Source: Candidatus Omnitrophota bacterium (GTDB lineage: Bacteria > Omnitrophota > Gorgyraeia > 2-02-FULL-51-18 > JAGOUK01). From it: a DNA stretch of 10,376 bases. Shown piece after piece: positions 5,649-10,376 of the stretch. The position numbers and the translations under genes are program-made. The DNA is taken from the NCBI GenBank assembly GCA_018061225.1, contig JAGOUK010000013.1:1-10376 (forward strand). The letters are read 5' to 3'. The notes beneath the pieces were generated by a model that saw only the letters and a list, made by a program, of their open reading frames with translations, had not been told where the DNA came from and did no database searches. Each line of letters starts with the position of its first letter. The stretch's first letter is position 1.

Positions 5649-8297
5649 ATGCCGAAAAAAAGCGCCCTCGCGCTTTGCGGTTGTGTCTTCATCATGATCC
5701 TGACGAATTTTTTTTCTTCCTCCGCATCCGCTGATGCCCCCGCGGGCCTCGGAGAAGGGCCGTACGCCGGCCTTAGGCGTTTGACCCTCGAAAACGGCTG
5801 CGTTGTTCTAATCCTCCCATCCCGCAAAGCCTCCACCGTCGCCGTCTACGTAGCGGTTCGCTCCGGTTCCGCGGACGAATCGCGCTGGATGGGGATGGGC
5901 TTGTCCCATTTTGTCGAGCATATGTTCTTTAAGGGGACGCCCACCCGGGACAAGGGGACTATCGAACGTCAGGTCCGCGAAATGGGCGGATACATCAACG
6001 CCTACACCTCCCACGACAACACCGTTTTTTATCTAACGACGCTTTCGCGCCATACGGAATCGGCAATCGACCTTTTGTATGACGCGGCATTTCACCCGCT
6101 GTTTGACACCGAGGAGCTTGAAAAAGAGCGCCAGGTAATCTTGGCTGAGCAGCGAATGAACGAAGACCGACTTTCCCGTAAGGCCATGCAGACGCTGTGG
6201 GAGCTTACCTTTTTACGTCACCCTTACCGCCACCCCATTATCGGATATCCCGAAATATTCAGGACAGCCACCCGCGAGGACCTCGCCGGGTATTTCAAGT
6301 CACGCTACACGCCCAATCAGATGGTCGTGTGTGTCGTCGGCGACATTGACGCGGATCAAACGGAAAAATGGATTCGGGAACGTTTTGAAAAAGAACCCCG
6401 CGCGGTCGAGCCGCCGGTTCTTAGGGAGCCGGAGCCAGTGCAGGCTTCCGCCAGATCAACCGTTCTCCACCGTCCCGCGCAGCACGCGCGGCTTGATTGG
6501 GGCTATCCCGGGGTGCCGCTGACGCATCCGGACGCGCCGGCGCTGGACGTGCTCGCGCAGATTCTGGGTGACGGCGCCAGCTCGAGACTATTTCAGGACG
6601 TCAAAGAAAAAGCTCGTTTGGCCCTTGAGATCGGCGCATCCAGCACCAATCTTAAAGATGCCGGTGTTTTTGAGATCGACGCGCAATGCCTGCCAAAGGA
6701 CGCGGATGCGCTCAAAGCCGCAGTGCTTCAGTCCATTGAAGAATTGAAACGAACAGGTCCATCCAAGGAAGAGTTGAACCGCGCCAAGAAGCAGACGCTG
6801 GCGCGGCATTACGGCGGATGGGAATCGCATGGATCTTTAGCGCATGATCTGGTCACCAGCGAAATTTACACAGGAGACAGCCGGTATTCTGAGCAGTATC
6901 TGAAGCTGATCGAACGCGTTGAGGCGGAGGATGTGATCCGCGCGGCCAAGCGTTATTTGGATGCCGACCGTTTGAATGAAGTGAGACTTTTGCCCGAAGC
7001 GTCTTCCGAAGGCGGCAAGGCCTCGGCCGAGGCATCCGTCGTGAAGCCGAAGATTGAGCGTATCGAGCTTTCGAACGGATTGAAGCTGTTGGTGTTGGAA
7101 GATCCCTCGATTCCGGTGGTTCATGCTCAAGTTTCGTTCCGAGGCGGCACCATCGAGGAAACCGCCGTGAATAACGGGGTTTCTGCTTTGGCGGCCGATC
7201 TTCTGCTGCGCGGGACGCGGCGCTTGGATCAGCGCGCGATCGCGGATCATCTTGCGGATTGGGGCGCGGACGCCGGATCCTTCTCCGGAAACCACACATT
7301 TGGGTTCACGCTGTCGGGATTGAGCGAGCACAGCGAGGATATTCTAGGTCTGATGGCTGAGATGATCGTGGACAGCGTTTTTGATGCAGGGGAGTGGGGG
7401 AAAGCGCATGAAGATCAGCTGCAGGCCGTTCTCTCCCAAAAAGAGGACATCTATAGCGCGGCGGGCATCTATTTGTCCTCGGCGGTTTACGGAAATCACC
7501 CCTATCATCAAACTTCCAACGGAACCGAGGCTTCTCTGGCGCTTTTGACGCGGAATCAGACCTATGATTTTTATAAAAAGCATTTAAGGGCCGATCAAAT
7601 GGTTATCGGTGTTGCCGGGGATGTGCGGGCGGATGAAGTGAAACGCTTGCTAGAGCGGGCGATCGGCAAGCTTCCGCGGGCCGCCGACTCCACCGCGCCC
7701 AGGACAGCGGAGATGCCGACTTTGGACCGACCGGTTCGGATTCACGAACCGCTCAAGCGTGAGCAGGCCGTCGCGATGCTGGCTTTTCGCTCCATCCGTT
7801 TGAAAGACCCTCGCCGATTTGCCTTTCAGGTGTTGAATGCCGTCATGAGCGGAAGCGCCGGACGTCTGTACCAGAATATTCGCGGTGTGCACGGCATGTC
7901 CTATGTCATTAATTCTGGGCTGCAGCTGGGTGAGGACCCTGGGCATATGGTTTTTTACGCGGGGGTGAAGCCCGGCGAGGGACCTCGCGCGCTTGATCTT
8001 TTGGCCGGGGAAGCGGCCCGCCTCAGAGAGGGCGGTATCACCGATGAGGAGCTGAGGCTTTCTAAGGAGCAGCTGATCGGCAACCATGAGCACTCCATGG
8101 AGTCGCCCTCTTCGGTGCTGCAGGAGGCCGTGACGGACGAAATCATGGGGTTGGGTTTTGAAGAAATGAGCCGGTTCGCAGAGAGCATCCGGGCTGTCAC
8201 CAAAGATGATGTCGAGGCCGTGATTCGGGACTTCATCGATCCGAACCGCAGCGTGGGTCTTGTTGTCGCGCCGGAACCTCCCGCCGCAGACGCGTAA
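5649..8297 (+). CDS. Exported two-domain M16 zinc metallopeptidase
   Basis: This 882-residue protein of the insulinase/pitrilysin family (M16) is made of two fused halves. A signal peptide (1-28; cleavage probably after SSSASA) indicates export to the periplasm. The first half is catalytic: HFVEH at 87-91 is the inverted zinc motif HxxEH, and Glu167 (in EKERQVILAEQRMNED), 75 residues further on, is the likely third zinc ligand. The N-terminal half ends about residue 460. The second half begins near 466 with KIERIELSNGLKLLVLED, repeating the M16 fold without HxxEH, so it is the structural half that closes the chamber. Within it, GRLYQNIRGVHGMSYVINSG matches the region that contacts substrate in M16 proteins. 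It probably degrades peptides or unfolded envelope proteins; the substrate cannot be told. ATG 5649 has only a weak CAGG before it, so coupling to rpsU is likely. Confidence 0.92.
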   Translation: MPKKSALALCGCVFIMILTNFFSSSASADAPAGLGEGPYAGLRRLTLENGCVVLILPSRKASTVAVYVAVRSGSADESRWMGMGLSHFVEHMFFKGTPTRDKGTIERQVREMGGYINAYTSHDNTVFYLTTLSRHTESAIDLLYDAAFHPLFDTEELEKERQVILAEQRMNEDRLSRKAMQTLWELTFLRHPYRHPIIGYPEIFRTATREDLAGYFKSRYTPNQMVVCVVGDIDADQTEKWIRERFEKEPRAVEPPVLREPEPVQASARSTVLHRPAQHARLDWGYPGVPLTHPDAPALDVLAQILGDGASSRLFQDVKEKARLALEIGASSTNLKDAGVFEIDAQCLPKDADALKAAVLQSIEELKRTGPSKEELNRAKKQTLARHYGGWESHGSLAHDLVTSEIYTGDSRYSEQYLKLIERVEAEDVIRAAKRYLDADRLNEVRLLPEASSEGGKASAEASVVKPKIERIELSNGLKLLVLEDPSIPVVHAQVSFRGGTIEETAVNNGVSALAADLLLRGTRRLDQRAIADHLADWGADAGSFSGNHTFGFTLSGLSEHSEDILGLMAEMIVDSVFDAGEWGKAHEDQLQAVLSQKEDIYSAAGIYLSSAVYGNHPYHQTSNGTEASLALLTRNQTYDFYKKHLRADQMVIGVAGDVRADEVKRLLERAIGKLPRAADSTAPRTAEMPTLDRPVRIHEPLKREQAVAMLAFRSIRLKDPRRFAFQVLNAVMSGSAGRLYQNIRGVHGMSYVINSGLQLGEDPGHMVFYAGVKPGEGPRALDLLAGEAARLREGGITDEELRLSKEQLIGNHEHSMESPSSVLQEAVTDEIMGLGFEEMSRFAESIRAVTKDDVEAVIRDFIDPNRSVGLVVAPEPPAADA

Positions 8298-8316
8298 GAA
8301 AGAGGAGCGCAACCTT

Positions 8317-8727
8317 ATGACGGATATTCGTTTTCCTGAGAAAAAAGTCGACGAAGCGTGGAAGCAGCAGATTGAAGAGGAACGGGCGCGCTTGGAAGCG
8401 GCGACGCTTGCCCGCGACACCAAATCATCTAAGGCACCCGGCGACGCAAAAGATGCTGAGGCGGCCGGACCCGCGACCAATAAGCACTTTGCCGGTCTTC
8501 TTCAGATGCTGGCGATGCAGGCCTATATGGCTCTGGGCGAGATGGAGAGTCCTGCCACCGGCGCGCTTGAGATCAATCTTCCGCAGGCCAAAGCCTTTAT
8601 CGACCTTTTGACCGCGCTTCAGGAGAAGACCAAGGGCAATCTTTCGAAGGAAGAAGAGGATTCTCTCAACAGCCTCGTCTACGAACTTCAGCTTAAATTC
8701 ACCGAACGGAAGGCCGGCGTCAGGTGA
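8317..8727 (+). CDS. DUF1844 family protein
   Basis: This is a 136-residue cytoplasmic protein with no signal peptide. The first half (about 10-55) is highly charged and Ala/Lys/Glu-rich, probably helical or disordered. The second half carries the DUF1844 pattern: HFAGLLQMLAMQAYMALGEMESPATGALEINLPQAKAFIDLLTALQEKTKGNLSKEEEDSLNSLVYELQLKF, read in two helices around the LG.....G turn, with IDLL..LQEKTKGNL as the most telling part. The function of this family is not known to me. Members are common in deep-branching Gram-negative phyla. ATG 8317 is chosen over an in-frame ATG at 8260 inside the protease gene because GAGGAG (8302-8307) lies 9 bases ahead. The stop overlaps the rmuC start (GTGA), so the two are translationally coupled. 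Confidence 0.88.
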   Translation: MTDIRFPEKKVDEAWKQQIEEERARLEAATLARDTKSSKAPGDAKDAEAAGPATNKHFAGLLQMLAMQAYMALGEMESPATGALEINLPQAKAFIDLLTALQEKTKGNLSKEEEDSLNSLVYELQLKFTERKAGVR

Positions 8728-9947
8728 TTGAAGCGGCAATATTTTTGACCGGTGCCGCGGTCGGATTCGGCCTCGCCTACTTTTTCTACATTCACCGCCA
8801 AAAAAAAGACGCGGAGCTCGCCGAGAAGCTCCTGGCCCAATCCACAGCTCAAAATAAAGCCCAGGCCGATGAGCTGATTCGTAATTTGGAGGCCCGGTTC
8901 GGCGAACTTTCCCTCAAGGCTCTCTCGCAGTCCACGGGTGAGCTCCTCAAATTAGCCGGCGCGCAGCTCAAGGGTGACCGCGAGGCCGGCGCGCAGGACC
9001 TCGATCATAAAAAATCCCTCATCGATCAGCGGCTTTCTCAAATGAATTTGGAGCTCGAAAAAGTCGGCCGCGTGGTACAGGAACTCGAGAAAGACCGTGA
9101 GGAAAAATTTGGTCAGCTGACCAGCCAGCTTAAAAACGCGGGGGAGCAAACAGCGCTTTTGCTTCACACAACGCAGACGCTGAAGGAAGCCCTGGCGAGC
9201 TCCAAAGCCAGAGGGCAATGGGGCGAGCGGATGGCTGAGGACGTGCTGCGCTTGGCCGGGTTTGTGGAGGGGATCAATTACCTCAAGCAGAAGAGCATTG
9301 AGGGGATTGGCTCCACGCCCGACATCACCTTCCTGCTTCCCAAAGACCTCAAGCTCAACATGGACGTGAAGTTTCCTTATGATAACTACGTCCGCTACCT
9401 TGAGGCCGGCTCTGACCAGGACCGCGATAAATCCAAAAGCGACTTTTTGAGGGACATCAAGGCAAAGATCAAGGAAGTGACCACCCGGGACTACATCAAC
9501 CCGGAGCAAAACACCCTGGATTACGTCATCCTCTTCGTCCCGAACGAGCAGATCTTCGCGTTCATTCACGAATTGGATCCCGCGCTGCTCGACACCGGTA
9601 TCCGCAAGCACGTGGTGCTTTGCTCGCCGATGACGCTGTTTGCGGTGCTGGCCGTGATCCGCCAGGCGATGGATAATTTTAATCTGGAAAAAGCATCCAA
9701 TGAGATTCTCACGCTTTTGTCCAAATTTAAGAAGCAGTGGGGACTTTATCTGGATAAACTAGAAAGTCTCGGCAAGAAGATCGACGCGGCTCAAAAAGAC
9801 TACTCCGACCTCAGTACAACCCGCAGGAATCAGCTCGAACGCCCCTTGAACCGGATCGACGAGATACGGCAGCAGCGGGGGCTTGGAGCCGCAGATGCGG
9901 ACGCTTCGGATGCCGCTGATGATGCGGTTCTGCTCACAGACAACTAA
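8724..9947 (+). CDS. rmuC: RmuC family DNA recombination protein
   Basis: This is a 407-residue RmuC homologue. In E. coli, RmuC loss raises recombination between short inverted repeats, and the domain is related to restriction-endonuclease-like nucleases. Residues 1-23 form a membrane anchor (AAIFLTGAAVGFGLAYFFYI). About 25-160 is a long charged coiled coil. The RmuC domain follows: SSKARGQWGE (159-168), GFVEGINYLKQK (179-190), STPDITFLLP and LNMDVKFP (Asp200, then Asp214 and Lys216, consistent with a PD...DxK metal site), and LDYVILFVPNEQIFAFIHELDP. A second coiled coil and an acidic Asp/Ala-rich tail close it. The start is GTG 8724, overlapping the DUF1844 stop; GGAAGG at 8708-8713 is 10 bases upstream. 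It is the last gene of the rpsU-led run. Confidence 0.94.
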   Translation: MIEAAIFLTGAAVGFGLAYFFYIHRQKKDAELAEKLLAQSTAQNKAQADELIRNLEARFGELSLKALSQSTGELLKLAGAQLKGDREAGAQDLDHKKSLIDQRLSQMNLELEKVGRVVQELEKDREEKFGQLTSQLKNAGEQTALLLHTTQTLKEALASSKARGQWGERMAEDVLRLAGFVEGINYLKQKSIEGIGSTPDITFLLPKDLKLNMDVKFPYDNYVRYLEAGSDQDRDKSKSDFLRDIKAKIKEVTTRDYINPEQNTLDYVILFVPNEQIFAFIHELDPALLDTGIRKHVVLCSPMTLFAVLAVIRQAMDNFNLEKASNEILTLLSKFKKQWGLYLDKLESLGKKIDAAQKDYSDLSTTRRNQLERPLNRIDEIRQQRGLGAADADASDAADDAVLLTDN

Positions 9948-9949
9948 AC

Positions 9950-9970
9950 GCCGTAACGGCTTCCAAAGCC
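9950..9970 (+). terminator. Possible weak hairpin after rmuC
   Basis: Two competing small hairpins follow the rmuC stop: GCCG-TAA-CGGC (9950-9960) and GGCTT-CCA-AAGCC (9958-9970). They share GGC 9958-9960, so only one can form at a time. The second is followed by TTATCT rather than a U-run, so intrinsic termination would be poor. It is recorded as the only candidate between rmuC and the next promoter. Confidence 0.25.
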
Positions 9971-10015
9971 TTATCTAGGCTTATACCGCCTTATATCTGT
10001 TTATATGTATTTATC
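9971..10015 (+). repeat. Five TTAT[A/C] units at exact 10-bp spacing
   Basis: TTATC, TTATA, TTATA, TTATA and TTATC start at 9971, 9981, 9991, 10001 and 10011, each exactly 10 bases after the last. TT also occurs on the same grid at 9961 and 10021, and the -10 box TATAAT begins on it at 10051. The bases between the cores are not conserved, so this is a helically phased motif rather than a simple duplicated unit. With transcription starting near 10063, the array covers about -92 to -48. It could be tandem half-sites for a response regulator on one DNA face, or an upstream flexible or UP-like element. The array itself is seen directly; its role is inferred. Confidence 0.7.
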
Positions 10016-10032
10016 TCTATTTGCGTTTTCCG

Positions 10033-10044
10033 CAAAGCGCTTTG
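10033..10044 (+). promoter_or_regulatory. Perfect 12-bp palindrome, candidate operator
   Basis: CAAAGCGCTTTG reads the same on both strands and ends 6 bases before the -10 box, so a protein bound there would clash with RNA polymerase. It overlaps a second inverted repeat, TTGCG/CGCAA (10021-10025 and 10031-10035). No regulator can be named from the sequence. Confidence 0.45.
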
Positions 10045-10047
10045 TTG

Positions 10048-10056
10048 TGCTATAAT
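10048..10056 (+). promoter_or_regulatory. Extended -10 promoter of the PC4-like gene
   Basis: TGC directly precedes a perfect TATAAT (10051-10056), giving the extended -10 form TGnTATAAT. The hexamer 17 bases upstream, TTCCGC at 10028-10033, is a poor -35 match, which is tolerated with an extended -10. The predicted start near 10063 leaves a leader of about 48 bases. Confidence 0.75.
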
Positions 10057-10110
10057 CGCCCCAATTGATCCCGTGCCCGGTATCCACCGCATCAAGCAGT
10101 AAGGTGAAGT

Positions 10111-10350
10111 ATGGACGAATGCGTGGCTAAGTTCCAAAAGAACAAGTTCGAGGAAGTTCGAGTTCAGATCAAAGAGTTCAAGGGGTATGATCTCGTCGAC
10201 ATCCGCGTGTTCGCCTCAGCGAAGGACGGTGAGGAGAAGGTTCCCACGGGCAAGGGCGTGTCACTCAACGTGACGCATTTTATGGATCTCAAAAAAGCGA
10301 TTCTCGCGGCCGAAGAAACGCTTCGTCGGCATAATTTGCTGACAGAATAA
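10111..10350 (+). CDS. PC4-like (p15 coactivator) single-stranded DNA-binding protein
   Basis: This 79-residue protein matches the bacterial PC4/YdbC-type domain. The pattern is EEVRVQIKEFKGYDLVDIRVFA (beta strands, about 14-35), a charged loop AKDGEEKVPTGKG, then VSLNVTHFMDLKKAILAAEETL (strand and helix, about 50-71). In the family, 'R.i..r.y.G...vdIR......g...pt.kGisl....' forms a curved beta sheet that dimerises through the C-terminal helix and binds melted DNA. The whole gene is essentially this one domain. AAGGTGA (10101-10107) serves as ribosome binding site, rather close to the ATG. The gene has its own elaborate promoter region, unlike the closely packed genes upstream, suggesting separate control. 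Its role here (transcription, repair or nucleoid) cannot be settled. Confidence 0.85.
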   Translation: MDECVAKFQKNKFEEVRVQIKEFKGYDLVDIRVFASAKDGEEKVPTGKGVSLNVTHFMDLKKAILAAEETLRRHNLLTE

Positions 10351-10362
10351 GGGCATTTTTAC

Positions 10363-10376
10363 GTGAGTAAAATCAT
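10363..10376 (+). CDS. Possible start of a following gene (partial)
   Basis: GTG at 10363 opens a frame reading (M)SKI up to the window end, with AAGGG (10349-10353) at suitable spacing. It fits the use of GTG and short gaps elsewhere here, but four codons cannot identify a product. Confidence 0.3.

Noticed and set aside
5649..5690. Lipobox in the protease signal peptide (ALALC)
   Set aside because: Leu precedes the cysteine instead of Gly/Ala/Ser and the cysteine is too early; the long hydrophobic run ending SASA fits ordinary signal peptidase I cleavage.
5819..8297. M16 protein as an inactive pseudoenzyme
   Set aside because: The first half keeps HFVEH and the distal glutamate at normal spacing; only the second half lacks them, as is usual for fused M16 proteins.
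8952..9611. 219-residue open frame on the minus strand inside rmuC
   Set aside because: It mirrors the codon pattern of rmuC, shows no recognisable domain and has no convincing start context. The same holds for the minus-strand frame 7650-8480 inside the protease gene.
9971..10015. The TTAT array as a CRISPR or origin iteron set
   Set aside because: Units are only 10 bp with 4-5 conserved bases, no spacers of CRISPR length, no cas or replication genes nearby.
10080..10088. DnaA-box-like GTATCCACC
   Set aside because: It has two mismatches to TTATCCACA, stands alone, and lies in a probable leader with no dnaA or dnaN nearby.

Overview
All ten complete genes, and the two partial ones at the edges, lie on the + strand. 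They are tightly packed, with several 4-base stop/start overlaps. Start codons are often GTG or TTG. The sequence is moderately GC-rich, and I see no mobile element, CRISPR array, rRNA or tRNA. The content is housekeeping: iron-sulfur cluster assembly, tRNA modification, a ribosomal protein, an exported protease and a DNA-recombination factor. Two proteins have Sec-type signal peptides, and one promoter carries a Fur-type operator, which suggests a Gram-negative (diderm) bacterium. The single-cluster ferredoxin of the CxxCxxC...TAP type next to a SUF operon, and the M16/DUF1844/RmuC run, are reminiscent of Omnitrophota or other PVC-related lineages. That placement is an impression, not something the sequence proves.

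Region 1 (1-3657) is the 3' part of a SUF operon: sufC (tail only), sufD, sufS, sufU and a two-domain Nfu scaffold. SufS takes sulfur from cysteine, SufU relays the persulfide, SufC and SufD (with SufB, presumably just upstream) form the ATP-driven scaffold, and Nfu probably carries finished clusters to clients. The last four genes overlap by 4 bases or nearly abut, so translation is probably coupled.

Region 2 (3658-5392) starts with an 87-base AT-rich gap. It holds a good match to the 7-1-7 Fur consensus overlapping a probable promoter. Downstream are a [4Fe-4S] ferredoxin, a small exported beta-rich protein and tilS (tRNA-Ile lysidine synthetase). They are spaced as one transcription unit.

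Region 3 (5389-9947) starts with a textbook sigma-70 promoter, TTGACA-17-TATAAT, whose -35 element contains the tilS stop codon. It drives rpsU, followed closely by a two-domain M16 metalloprotease, a DUF1844 protein and rmuC.

Region 4 (9948-10376) is a 163-base regulatory gap followed by a PC4-like DNA-binding protein and perhaps the first codons of another gene. The gap contains five TTAT units spaced exactly 10 bp apart, a perfect 12-bp palindrome and an extended -10 promoter. Apart from the Fur site, this gap is the least ordinary part of the window. I found no evidence of a wholly new multi-gene system.
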